Assembly (NCBI GenBank): GCA_903860975.1
Contig: CAIOSI010000014.1
Span: 33,357-97,356 of the forward strand
Direction of reading: 5' to 3'
Length of the DNA stretch: 64,000 nt
Source: an uncultured Alphaproteobacteria bacterium
Lineage (GTDB): Bacteria > Pseudomonadota > Alphaproteobacteria > Caulobacterales > Caulobacteraceae
This document shows positions 33,906 through 42,602 of the stretch, in pieces. Made by a program: the position numbers and the translations under genes. Position 1 is the first letter of the stretch. Every line of letters starts with the position of its first letter. Under the pieces are notes generated by a model. It searched no databases, was not told where the DNA came from, and worked only from the letters and a program-made list of their open reading frames with translations.

Positions 33906-36361
33906 TCCACTTCGCCGATCGGCATGCCGGGCGGAACTTCAGGCTTAAGCTTCGGATCAGCCAAGACGCGCTTAAGTTCGTCCTTGTCGGCCAGAAGGGC
34001 GGCAAGATGGAGGCGATGGGCGCGCTCGGCAGGATCGGCGCCAGGCGTGGCTTTGAGCCTTTCGATCAAATCGACCAGGGCCTGTTCAATCTCCGAAGCG
34101 GCCCCCGGCGACGTTGCGGGTCTACGCGCGGCGCTGGCGAGTTCCAGGACGGTGCGCGTCTGCACCCGCCGAGCGATCTCGGCATAGCGGCCGTTTGCCG
34201 GCCGAAAAGCGGCGGTCAGCAGACTCTGCGTCAGTTCACCGACGCCGGGTTCATTGGAGTCGCGGCGATGCTGATCGACCATCCGGTTTAAACGAGCCGA
34301 AGCCGTGAGCGCATCCAGCACCAGCTGGGCCCCCACATCGGCGGCAACCAAGCTGTCGTAGATTGGTCCGCCGGCTGTGGCGAAGGTCTCGATTTCTGAC
34401 TGACGGTCACCTCGGCCGGACTGGCCCGAGGATAGCAGCGGGATAAGTCGCTCAGGTGTGTCAAGAATCTCAGGCGTCATGGCGGCGAACAGCGACTTAA
34501 GAGCCACCCGCTGGCGATCTGCCGGCACGACAGTCGCGGCAGCGTTCTTGTCACCCTTCACGCCGTAGCCGAAGTCGACGCCGCCCACCGATTTTGCAGC
34601 CGCCTCCACCTGGTAGCGATGGAGCAGGTAGATCGGCACGAATTTGCGCCGCAGCGCCTCCAGCGCCTCGCCGGGCCTTAGCGCCCGCTCGCCGAATTGG
34701 TCGATGGCCACGCCGCGCACGGCCATCATCCGGTCAAGCTCAACGATGGGGTCGTTGCCATCATCCCAGATCGCGCCGTAGGGATGTCCTGACTCCACAG
34801 GCCGTGCGTCGTTGTCCTGCACAAAGCGCAGGGTCTCGGCCGCCGCCTTGGCCTTCTTGGCCAGGGCTTTGTCTCCCGCAGATCCGGCCGGAACGTCGGC
34901 ATACATCCAGTCGACAATGAACCTGTCCCACGCGCCGATATCTTTGCCGTAGGCGTCGGACAGGTCGATGTTTCCGTTCGTCAGTTTTACCCGCGGCGGC
35001 GGGTAGTCCATTACCGAAGTTCGTCCCTGGCTTGAGGCGGCGAAGTTGTGCGCGAAGCCGAGCGTATGGCCGACCTCGTGCGCCGAAAGCTCGCGCAGAC
35101 GGGTGATCGAGACCTGGACGGGATCGTTTGCCCCCCCCTTTCCGTCCTGGTCGGCGCCGACCAGGCCTTCGAAAATCGCCATGTCCTGGCGCACGCGCAA
35201 CGAGCCCAGAAGCACGGAGCCCTTGATGATTTCGCCGGTGCGCGGGTCGGTGATCGACTGGCCGTAGGACCAGCCGCGCGTCGCGCGGTTTACCCAGTTG
35301 ATGACATTATAGCGGACGTCCAGCGGGTCAGCGCCTTCAGGCATGATCTCGACCCTGTAGGCGTCCTTGAAACCTGCGCCCTCGAAGGCTTTGGCCCACC
35401 AGGCGGCTCCCTGTTGCAGGGCCGTACGCACAGGCTCCGGCGCGGCGCGGTCGACGTAATAGACGATGGGCTTCTTAACCGGAGAGATGGCCTTCGTGGG
35501 GTCTGTTTTTTCCAGCCTGAAGCGGTGCGCCAAGCGCAGGGCGATGTCCTTGTCGAGGGGCGCGGCATAGTCGTAGACGAGGGAATCGAAGCCGCCCGAA
35601 CGTGGGTCGAAGTAGCGTGGCTGATAACCAGGCTCCGGTAGCTTGATCAGGCTGTGGCGCACCGTGAGCGTGATCAACTTGGCATCGGGCGCGATGTTGC
35701 GCACTTCGGGACCCGGCGTGTCGGACGCAAACGTTTGGCGCGCCTCGAATTCGAGATTTAACGGAAACACCTTCACCGAGGACGGATCGGCGACGGACAG
35801 ATCTGCAACCAGTTTGTAGCCCCGCTCGCCGCTTCGTTGCAGGTCGCCGGCGATGTCTTCGGCGTCGCGCGTCAGGAAGCTGGAGAGGTCAACGAGGATT
35901 TGGCCATCGGCCGTGACGCCCTCGATCTTACCAGCCCAAACCGTCGAGACGGCGAATGCGTCGCGTGCCGCAGTCTGCTCATCAGCCGACCCACCGGCGG
36001 CGACAAAGCGGGAGTTCTCGTATTCGGCGATGACCTTCTGGCCGATGCGGCGAAAGACGAGGATTTCGCTACGGCCGAGACGGGCGCGATCAAGTCCTAC
36101 GGGTGCCGAACCCAGCCCGGTCTTCAGCGCCGTGACATAAAGGAACCGACCGCTCACCCCGTTGGCGTCGGCGGCCGGCAACGCGATCAGGATGCGGCCC
36201 TTTTCCTTGTCGACGTACACCGGAAGCAGGCCGTCCAAACGGGCAAGCCCCGCGACGGCCTCGGCGGTCTTAGACGCAGACGAACGCTCCTGTGCGATCG
36301 CCGGCGTCGCCGCCAAAAAGATCGCAGCCATAGCCGCCACTTCAAACGATCTCGACGTCAC
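33902..36361 (-). CDS. Secreted zinc metalloprotease (metzincin-like, DUF5117/DUF4953 type)
   Basis: An 819-residue exported protein. A signal peptide (EVAAMAAIFLAATPAIAQ) is followed by a large N-terminal domain and then HEVGHTLGFAH at residues 428-438, an exact HExxHxxGxxH zinc site, and SVMDY at about 449-453, a Met-turn. Together these are hallmarks of metzincins. The region before it (VNWVNRATRGWSYGQSITDPRTGEI) is typical of this uncharacterised family. The C-terminal 350 residues are helical. GTG start at 36361. Substrate unknown; periplasmic or surface location is likely. Confidence 0.85.
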   Translation of the reverse strand: MTSRSFEVAAMAAIFLAATPAIAQERSSASKTAEAVAGLARLDGLLPVYVDKEKGRILIALPAADANGVSGRFLYVTALKTGLGSAPVGLDRARLGRSEILVFRRIGQKVIAEYENSRFVAAGGSADEQTAARDAFAVSTVWAGKIEGVTADGQILVDLSSFLTRDAEDIAGDLQRSGERGYKLVADLSVADPSSVKVFPLNLEFEARQTFASDTPGPEVRNIAPDAKLITLTVRHSLIKLPEPGYQPRYFDPRSGGFDSLVYDYAAPLDKDIALRLAHRFRLEKTDPTKAISPVKKPIVYYVDRAAPEPVRTALQQGAAWWAKAFEGAGFKDAYRVEIMPEGADPLDVRYNVINWVNRATRGWSYGQSITDPRTGEIIKGSVLLGSLRVRQDMAIFEGLVGADQDGKGGANDPVQVSITRLRELSAHEVGHTLGFAHNFAASSQGRTSVMDYPPPRVKLTNGNIDLSDAYGKDIGAWDRFIVDWMYADVPAGSAGDKALAKKAKAAAETLRFVQDNDARPVESGHPYGAIWDDGNDPIVELDRMMAVRGVAIDQFGERALRPGEALEALRRKFVPIYLLHRYQVEAAAKSVGGVDFGYGVKGDKNAAATVVPADRQRVALKSLFAAMTPEILDTPERLIPLLSSGQSGRGDRQSEIETFATAGGPIYDSLVAADVGAQLVLDALTASARLNRMVDQHRRDSNEPGVGELTQSLLTAAFRPANGRYAEIARRVQTRTVLELASAARRPATSPGAASEIEQALVDLIERLKATPGADPAERAHRLHLAALLADKDELKRVLADPKLKPEVPPGMPIGEVD

Positions 36362-36464
36362 GATTTATTCCTCGAATCCAAGGCACCAGACTAGCCGCGC
36401 TCGGCTCGCCCAACCAAGCTGAGGTTTGCGAATTCAAATCGCAGGCGACGTAGCGTCAGCCGCC

Positions 36465-36499
36465 TTGACGTAAACGGAAACGAAGTTTTACGTTGTCAA
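36465..36499. promoter_or_regulatory. Candidate MerR (LiuR-like) operator upstream of the regulator
   Basis: TTGACGTAAACGGAAA (36465-36480) fits the TTTACGTAAACGTAAA-like palindrome described for LiuR regulators of acyl-CoA catabolism, and GTTTTACGTTGTCAA (36485-36499) provides a second inverted half. It lies 35-70 nt upstream of the MerR gene start, consistent with autoregulation. Confidence 0.5.
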
Positions 36500-36533
36500 T
36501 TACGCCAACGCCTCGCGTGCTCAGAGGACAGAC

Positions 36534-37013
36534 ATGCCCACGGACTTACGCCGCCCCAGTCGGACCTTCACAATTCGACAGCTGTGCCTGGAGTTCAAAT
36601 GTACGCCGCGGGCCTTGCGGTTCTATGAGGACAAGGGTCTGCTCGCGCCGGCCCGAGATGGCCTGAACCGGGTCTATTCGTACAAGGACCGCGCGCGACT
36701 GCAGCTAATCCTGCGCGGCAAGCGCGTCGGATTGGCTTTGGCCGAAATCGGCGAGATCCTCGACCTCTATGAAGTCGATGATGGCGGGGCCCAGCAAGCC
36801 GCCAAATCCCTGCGCAAATTCCAGGAACGAATCCTCGCTCTGGAGAGCCAGAAGGTCGACATAGACAACGCAATCAAGGAGCTTAAAGACGGCTGCGAGA
36901 CGCTCGAACAACGTCTGTCCCAGACCCGCCCCGACCTTCTGCCCCGCGCCGCCGACTACGATCTGATGTTGCGCCGCAGGCTCGATGGCGTGGAACATAG
37001 CGAAGCAAAATAG
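36534..37013 (+). CDS. MerR-family regulator (LiuR-like)
   Basis: A 159-residue activator or repressor. The MerR DNA-binding domain (FTIRQLCLEFKCTPRALRFYEDKGLLAPARDGLNRVYSYKDRARLQLILRGKRVGLALAEIGEIL) is followed by a coiled-coil dimerisation helix (LRKFQERILALESQKVDIDNAIKELKDGC). No metal-binding cysteine triad is present, which fits regulators of fatty-acid or branched-chain acyl-CoA breakdown. It is directly upstream of an acyl-CoA dehydrogenase gene, its probable target. Confidence 0.87.
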   Translation: MPTDLRRPSRTFTIRQLCLEFKCTPRALRFYEDKGLLAPARDGLNRVYSYKDRARLQLILRGKRVGLALAEIGEILDLYEVDDGGAQQAAKSLRKFQERILALESQKVDIDNAIKELKDGCETLEQRLSQTRPDLLPRAADYDLMLRRRLDGVEHSEAK

Positions 37014-37043
37014 CCGCGTTTGATCGCGGCGCTGGAGACCGCG

Positions 37044-38831
37044 ATGCCCTATCAGCCGCCCATCCGCGACTTCGCCTTCATCTTGCGCGATGTCCTGGAA
37101 CTTGAGCGTTACGCCAATCTGCCCGCGTTCGCGGACGCCTCGATGGAGACCGTCGAGCAGATACTGGAAGAGGCAGGCCGCTTCACCGGCGAAGTTCTGG
37201 CGCCGCTTAATGCCGTCGGGGACAAAGAAGGCTGCCACTGGTCGCCTGATTTTACGGTCAGGACGCCCAAAGGCTTCAAGGCAGCCTATGACCAGCTGGT
37301 CGAGGGCGGTTGGCCGGCGCTAGGCGCGGATCCGGCCTATGGCGGCCAGGGCTTGCCGTACGTCGTCAGTCTGGCGTTCTCTGAGATGTCTTCGTCGGCG
37401 AACATGGCCTTCTCCATGTATCCGGGCCTGACCCACGGTGCCTATTCGGCGATCAAGGTCGGCGGCAGCCCCGAGCAGAAAGATCTCTACCTTCCCAAAC
37501 TCGCGTCGTTCCAGTGGGGAGGAACCATGAACCTGACGGAACCGCATTGCGGCACAGATCTAGGCCTGCTCTGCACCAAGGCGGTCCCGCAGGCCGATGG
37601 GACTTATCAAATCTCAGGTCAAAAGATCTGGATTTCGGGAGGCGAGCAGGACCTGACCGAGAACATCGTCCACCTGGTGCTTGCCCGGATCGAGGGCGCG
37701 CCGATGGGGACCCGCGGGATCAGTCTATTTATCGTGCCGAAGTTCATTCCAGACAAACAGGGCAATCTGGGCAAGCGCAATTCCGTGAAGTGTCTTGGCC
37801 TGGAAGAGAAGATGGGCATCCATGGCAATGCCACTTGCGTGATCAGCCACGAAGAGGCGACCGGGTGGCTTATCGGCGAGGAAAACCGCGGACTTTCGAT
37901 CATGTTCGTCATGATGAACGAGGCGCGACTGGGCGTCGGCATGCAGGGGATCGCCCAGGCCCAGGCCGCCTATCAGGCTGCCGCTGAGTTCGCCAAGGAC
38001 CGACTACAGGGCCGCTCGCTCACCGGACCCAAGAACCCAGACGGACCCGCCGACCCGATCATCGTCCATCCGGACGTGCGTCGGATGTTAATGGACGCAA
38101 AAGCGATCATCGAAGGCGGCCGAGCCTTCCTGTTCTGGACCGCTCTACATGGCGACCTGGCTGAGGCCAGCCCTGACGAAGCCGTGCGCCAAAAGGGCCA
38201 CGATTACATGGCGCTGATGACGCCTGTGCTGAAAGGCTTCCTGACCGACCGCGGCTTTCAGGTCTGTTCCGACGCGATGCAGGTGCACGGTGGCTCCGGC
38301 TTCACCGAGCAGTTCCCGGTCAGCCAATACCTTCGCGATTGCCGGATTGCTCTCATCTACGAAGGCACCAACGGCATTCAGGCACTTGACCTCGTGGGCC
38401 GCAAACTCGCCGCAGAAGGGGGGCGCGGCGTGATGGGGTTCTTCGCCGAATTGGACGGCTTCATCGCGGCCAACGCCGAAAACGAGGGCCTGGCCGCTTT
38501 GATCGCGGGCCTCGCCAAGGCCAAGGCTGAACTCCAGGAAGCCACGATGTGGCTGATGCAGTTTGGCCTGGCAAATCCCGACAACGCAGGTGCCGCCTCA
38601 ACCGATTACATGCATCTCTTCGGCCTCACGGCGCTGGCCTACATGTGGGCTATGATGGCCAAGACCGCCCAGACCAAGATCGCTGGCGGCGCGACAGATC
38701 CGATCTACCAGGAGAAGCTTGCCGTTGGCCGCTATTACATCGCTCACGTTCTGCCCGAAACGACAGGCCGCCTCGCCAAATTAAAGGCAGGCGCCGAGAC
38801 AATGATGGCGCTCCCAGCTGAAGCCTTCTGA
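37044..38831 (+). CDS. Acyl-CoA dehydrogenase (DmdC / long-form family)
   Basis: FAD enzyme that oxidises an acyl-CoA to enoyl-CoA. The 595-residue product is longer than classical 380-residue enzymes because of a C-terminal extension, as in 3-methylmercaptopropionyl-CoA dehydrogenase (DmdC) and related FadE proteins. Motifs: MNLTEPHCGTDLGLL, GQKIWISGGEQ, MGIHGNATCVI and QVHGGSGFTEQFPVSQYLRDCRIALIYEGTNGIQALDL with the catalytic Glu in YEGTNGI. ATG at 37044 has GGAG 8 nt upstream; the frame extends to 37020. Overlaps the OsmC gene by 1 nt. True substrate unknown. Confidence 0.9.
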   Translation: MPYQPPIRDFAFILRDVLELERYANLPAFADASMETVEQILEEAGRFTGEVLAPLNAVGDKEGCHWSPDFTVRTPKGFKAAYDQLVEGGWPALGADPAYGGQGLPYVVSLAFSEMSSSANMAFSMYPGLTHGAYSAIKVGGSPEQKDLYLPKLASFQWGGTMNLTEPHCGTDLGLLCTKAVPQADGTYQISGQKIWISGGEQDLTENIVHLVLARIEGAPMGTRGISLFIVPKFIPDKQGNLGKRNSVKCLGLEEKMGIHGNATCVISHEEATGWLIGEENRGLSIMFVMMNEARLGVGMQGIAQAQAAYQAAAEFAKDRLQGRSLTGPKNPDGPADPIIVHPDVRRMLMDAKAIIEGGRAFLFWTALHGDLAEASPDEAVRQKGHDYMALMTPVLKGFLTDRGFQVCSDAMQVHGGSGFTEQFPVSQYLRDCRIALIYEGTNGIQALDLVGRKLAAEGGRGVMGFFAELDGFIAANAENEGLAALIAGLAKAKAELQEATMWLMQFGLANPDNAGAASTDYMHLFGLTALAYMWAMMAKTAQTKIAGGATDPIYQEKLAVGRYYIAHVLPETTGRLAKLKAGAETMMALPAEAF

Positions 38832-39310
38832 TGGGGACGTACCGGGCCATCTCGGATTGGAGCCTCCCGCAGGGAGAGGATTTCGCAACGGGGCGCTATA
38901 GTCGCGGTCATTCCGTCGTGTTCGGCTCGGGCTTCGAGGCGGTGGGCACAGCATCCCCACAGATCGTCGGCAACAAGTGGTCCCTTCCCGGCGCTGTCGA
39001 TCCAGAAGAGATGCTCGTCGGCGCGATCAACACCTGCCACATGCTGAGCTTCCTCCACATCGCCCGCCAAGCCGGCTTCCTGGTCACGCGCTACCGCGAC
39101 GAGGCCGTCGGCGAGATGACCAAGCGCGACGATGGTGAGATGTGGGTGAGCAAGGTCACCCTACATCCCGAGATCACCTACCTGGGTCGCCAACCTACCC
39201 GCGAGCAAAGCGACCACATGCATCACGACGCCCACAAGATCTGCTTCATCGCAAACTCGGTGAAATCGGAGATCGTCGTGGAGGAGAAGATGACGCCGGC
39301 CTCTCAATAA
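38831..39310 (+). CDS. OsmC-family peroxiredoxin-like protein
   Basis: A 159-residue thiol peroxidase of the OsmC/Ohr fold. The first active cysteine is in GAINTCHMLSFLHIA and the second in KICFIANSVKSEI, both at the conserved positions. Translation restarts at the acyl-CoA dehydrogenase stop (TGATG), so the two are coupled. The pairing may protect against peroxides formed by acyl-CoA oxidation; that link is inference. Confidence 0.88.
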   Translation: MGTYRAISDWSLPQGEDFATGRYSRGHSVVFGSGFEAVGTASPQIVGNKWSLPGAVDPEEMLVGAINTCHMLSFLHIARQAGFLVTRYRDEAVGEMTKRDDGEMWVSKVTLHPEITYLGRQPTREQSDHMHHDAHKICFIANSVKSEIVVEEKMTPASQ

Positions 39311-39387
39311 GCCGCCGTCGCAGGTGGCGACGACGCGATAGCCCCGATCACGCCGCATATCTGAGAGCCCATTTCGCGCCACATCGA

Positions 39388-39829
39388 TCAAACTTGCGTT
39401 TTCGCGTCGCATAAGGGGTGGATTTTCAGCAGAGCCCCAAGTCGGTCAGCCAAAGCCGCAGCAGACGTCAACTCGCACTGCCAAATCGTCTGAACACGCC
39501 AGCCGAGCGCCACAAGAGCTTCGCCACGGGCCGCATCTCGCGCCCGATTGCGCGCAACCTTACCGATCCCGTACTCACGGTGCGACTTGGGCACCCTGGA
39601 GCCACGGGCACAGTCGTGTGCCGTGCCAGAAGCAGCCATGCACGAAAAGCACCAGCCTGCGCCCCGGCATCACGATGTCCGGGGTTCCGGGCAAATCCTT
39701 GCGATGCAGGCGATAGCGGCCACCTAAGCCGGTGAGCGCCCGACGAACCGTCAGCTCAGGGCTGGCCTCCTTGCCCTTCACCTTGCGCATCACCGCCCAG
39801 CGTTTCTGCGGCGGATAAACGTCGGTCAT
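39388..39829 (-). pseudogene. vsr: Very short patch repair endonuclease (Vsr), frameshifted
   Basis: Vsr nicks T:G mismatches produced by deamination of 5-methylcytosine. The first frame (39829 to about 39620) encodes MTDVYPPQKR...ELTVRRALTGLGGRYRLHRKDLPGTPDIVMPGRRLVLFVHGCFWHG with the metal Asp and the two conserved His. The second frame (about 39618 to 39388) continues HDCARGSRVPKSHREYG...ALGWRVQTIWQCEL. Both parts are colinear with one normal 135-140 residue protein. One extra base near 39619 (CACGGC-A-CACGACTGT on the coding strand) breaks the frame. It is separated by cysK from a cytosine-C5 methyltransferase gene. Either a true pseudogene or a sequencing error. Confidence 0.85.
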
Positions 39830-39937
39830 CGCCTTGACGCGCCGGCCACAGAGCCATGCCGAATGACGCCGGTCGCCATGGACGCGACCTTGCGAAGGCC
39901 GGACGATTGAGCCAGAGGGGCATGGAGCGCCCCCAAG

Positions 39938-40930
39938 TCACAATCCTTCGAACAGCGCCGTTGAGACGTAGCGTTCGGCGAAGCTCGGGATGATCGTCAC
40001 GATCAGCTTGCCCTCCATCTCGTCGCGCGCCGCGACGGCGAAGGCGGCGGTGAGCGCAGCGCCGGAGGAGATGCCGACGGGGATGCCTTCCTCCGCCGCC
40101 ATCCGACGGGCCATGGCGAAGCTGTCGTCATTGGAGACCTGCACCACCTCGTCGATCACCCCGCGGTCGAGGACTGAAGGGACGAAGCCTGCGCCGATAC
40201 CCTGGATCTTGTGGGGTCCAGGTGCGCCACCGGACAGGATGGGTGACGCTTCGGGTTCGACCGCGACCATCCGGACCGAAGGCTTCCTTACCTTCAGCGC
40301 CTGACCGACGCCGGTAATGGTGCCGCCGGTGCCGACGCCACTGATCACCACGTCGACGCGGCCGTCCGTATCGTTCCAGATCTCCTGGGCCGTAGAGACC
40401 CGATGGATCAAGGGATTGGCGACATTTTCGAACTGCTGCGGCATGACAGCGCCCGGCGTCGCCTCGACGATCTCGCGGGCTCGGGCAACGGCGCCGGCCA
40501 TCCCGCGTTCGGCGGGGGTCAATTCCAGCTTTGCGCCTAAAATCAGCAGCATCTTGCGCCGCTCAATAGACATGCTTTCTGGCATGACCAACGTCAGCCT
40601 GTATCCCTTGGCGGCGGCGACGAAGGCGAGCGCAATGCCGGTGTTGCCGCTGGTCGGCTCGACGATCATGCCGCCGGGCTTTAGCACACCCTTGGCTTCC
40701 ATATATTCGATCATGGCCACGCCGATCCGGTCCTTCACCGAAGCGATCGGATTGAAGAATTCCAGTTTGGCCAATACCTCGGCCTTGGGCTTCAGCGCCG
40801 CGGTCAGACGCGGCAGGCGCACGAGCGGGGTGTCGCCTATGGTGTCAAGAATGGAGTCGTAAATCTTGCCGCGACCCGCGCGCACGTAGCGCGCGGCGTC
40901 GTAGACCTTGTCAGGAGTGGCGTCGGCCAT
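39938..40930 (-). CDS. cysK: Cysteine synthase A (O-acetylserine sulfhydrylase)
   Basis: PLP enzyme that makes cysteine from O-acetylserine and sulfide. The 330-residue protein shows [12 protein letters not shown] with the PLP lysine, the substrate loop [12 protein letters not shown], the phosphate-binding [10 protein letters not shown] and [13 protein letters not shown]. It lies between vsr and the methyltransferase gene, all on the minus strand, 108 nt upstream of vsr. Normal length and probably functional. Confidence 0.95.
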   Translation of the reverse strand: MADATPDKVYDAARYVRAGRGKIYDSILDTIGDTPLVRLPRLTAALKPKAEVLAKLEFFNPIASVKDRIGVAMIEYMEAKGVLKPGGMIVEPTSGNTGIALAFVAAAKGYRLTLVMPESMSIERRKMLLILGAKLELTPAERGMAGAVARAREIVEATPGAVMPQQFENVANPLIHRVSTAQEIWNDTDGRVDVVISGVGTGGTITGVGQALKVRKPSVRMVAVEPEASPILSGGAPGPHKIQGIGAGFVPSVLDRGVIDEVVQVSNDDSFAMARRMAAEEGIPVGISSGAALTAAFAVAARDEMEGKLIVTIIPSFAERYVSTALFEGL

Positions 40931-41072
40931 GGTGAATTCTCTCGTGGAAATGTCGCCCGTATCTTCGCGAACCTAAGGCTTCCATGGCGGATTGGAAGAG
41001 GTCGAAAATCGAAGCGCCAGAACGGCGGCATGCCGGGTTCTGTCTTAGCGATCGTCGCTGGCCGGGCGATCA

Positions 41073-42227
41073 TCACCGACGACCCACTGCAGCTTGAACC
41101 CTGACAGCCGCCCGGCCCGCGAGCAGCGGCTCGAGCAGTTGCGCCGCCAGCCAACGGACAACCGGGACCGCGACGCCATCGCCTGCCACATGCAACGCCG
41201 ACGTCGCCGCGCTAGGCAGCAGATAACTGTCGGGCAGGCCCATCAATCGAGCGGCTTCTCGCGGACGGAGCAGGCGGGTGCGTACCGTGTCGTCCTGCAC
41301 CACGACGATCACCTGACGAGAGGAGCCGCCGCGCGGGGTGCGCAAACAGCCGGCCACGCCGTCGAAGCGCACTTCGGCGCGTTGCACCCGCTCCCCGGCC
41401 TCCACTCTCATTCGGCGAAAGACGGCGCCGACCGCACGCGTGCGCCGGGCGCGGATGCTTGCCAGTCTGGCCAGGTGCAGGGGCGCCATCAGGGCAAGCC
41501 ATCGCGCGGTCCGCTCATCGGAGTGCCAGACGACGGCTTCATCGGGCTCAAGGAGTGAGGCCAGGTCGGTGTTGCGCGGCGCAGGTGCCTTGGTTCGCCA
41601 CCATATCCATCGTTCCGCAACGTCGTTCGGCAAATTGGCGTGCGCGGCCAGGATGGCGCGCGATTGAAAGGGGCTCCCGCCTACCAAGTCCACCGGTGGC
41701 GGCTCACGCGTCGCAATGACGAAGACGCGCGGGCGCGATTGGGGCAGGAAGCTTGCGGCGTCGATCTCCAGCGCGCCAAACCTGTAGCCTTGCGCGACAA
41801 GCGATTGGCCCAGAGCCACGAAGTCTCGGCCCCCGTGCGAGGTCAGCAGACCACTGACGTTTTCGATGACGATGGCGCGAGGGGCTCGGCGTTCTGCTGC
41901 CAGGCCCTCGATGAGACGCCAAAACCCGAAAAAAGCTGAGGAACGACCACCTGCCAGACCAGCCCTGGCGCCCGCCAAACTGAAATCCTGGCAAGGGCTG
42001 GAGGCCCAAGCCAGGTCGGCGCGGCCCGGCAGATCGGCCACGGACAGTGTCCAGACGTCACCCTCTTGAAAATGATCCTGCGCATCAGGGAAATTCTGGC
42101 GGTAGGTGTTGGCCTTCACACGATCAAAATCATTGGCGAAAGCACAGGTCCAGGACTCGCCAAGACCTAGCCGGGCCATGCCGCCTCCGGCGAAGAATTC
42201 GTAAACGCTAAGGGGCGGCCGACTCAT
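41073..42227 (-). CDS. DNA cytosine-C5 methyltransferase
   Basis: Transfers a methyl group from AdoMet to cytosine C5. The 384-residue protein has motif I VYEFFAGGGMARLGLG, the catalytic motif IV SPCQDFSLAG (Cys near residue 80), motif VI VIENVSG, motif VIII PQSRPRVFVIA and, after the target recognition region, motif IX/X (LRPREAARLMGLPDSY). No restriction endonuclease gene accompanies it; a frameshifted vsr lies nearby, so it looks like an orphan Dcm-type enzyme. The recognition sequence cannot be read out. ATG at 42227. Confidence 0.92.
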   Translation of the reverse strand: MSRPPLSVYEFFAGGGMARLGLGESWTCAFANDFDRVKANTYRQNFPDAQDHFQEGDVWTLSVADLPGRADLAWASSPCQDFSLAGARAGLAGGRSSAFFGFWRLIEGLAAERRAPRAIVIENVSGLLTSHGGRDFVALGQSLVAQGYRFGALEIDAASFLPQSRPRVFVIATREPPPVDLVGGSPFQSRAILAAHANLPNDVAERWIWWRTKAPAPRNTDLASLLEPDEAVVWHSDERTARWLALMAPLHLARLASIRARRTRAVGAVFRRMRVEAGERVQRAEVRFDGVAGCLRTPRGGSSRQVIVVVQDDTVRTRLLRPREAARLMGLPDSYLLPSAATSALHVAGDGVAVPVVRWLAAQLLEPLLAGRAAVRVQAAVGRR

Positions 42228-42278
42228 CTTGCGACCAAGTCTAGCTTGCGCCGCGCGATCCCAAAGGATGCAAACGCT

Positions 42279-42407
42279 CTAGTTGCGTCCGACCTCAATC
42301 TGTTCGATCTGCGACTTGGGCTCTGCGCGCTGTTGAAAGGCGGGCAGAGCGAGGCCAACAGCGAGTGCAGCGACGGCTGCCACGGCGAAAAGGGCTCTAA
42401 GCGCCAT
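42279..42407 (-). CDS. Small 42-residue peptide with N-terminal hydrophobic segment
   Basis: An ATG at 42407 with GAGGGA 8 nt upstream opens a 42-codon frame. The product is a short positive start followed by a hydrophobic stretch of Ala, Leu and Val (MALRALFAVAAVAALAVGLALP) and a polar tail, so it should be exported or membrane-anchored. I do not recognise a family. It lies 51 nt upstream of the methyltransferase gene start, in the same direction. Confidence 0.5.
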   Translation of the reverse strand: MALRALFAVAAVAALAVGLALPAFQQRAEPKSQIEQIEVGRN

Positions 42408-42602
42408 GATGGGTCCCTCAACCGATCGAACGCGAGCTCATAGTTTCGCTTGATCGCGCTTAATATGGCGCAAGCAAAGATGCTGAATCTTTTGTGACCC
42501 AGGCTCTCCCGGGCACGATGCCGCTTGACCAGACCCCCTCGCGCGGCGGCAAAATGCGGCACACGAACAGCGGAATGCTGCAAAGGCTCAAGGGAGCGGA
42601 TG

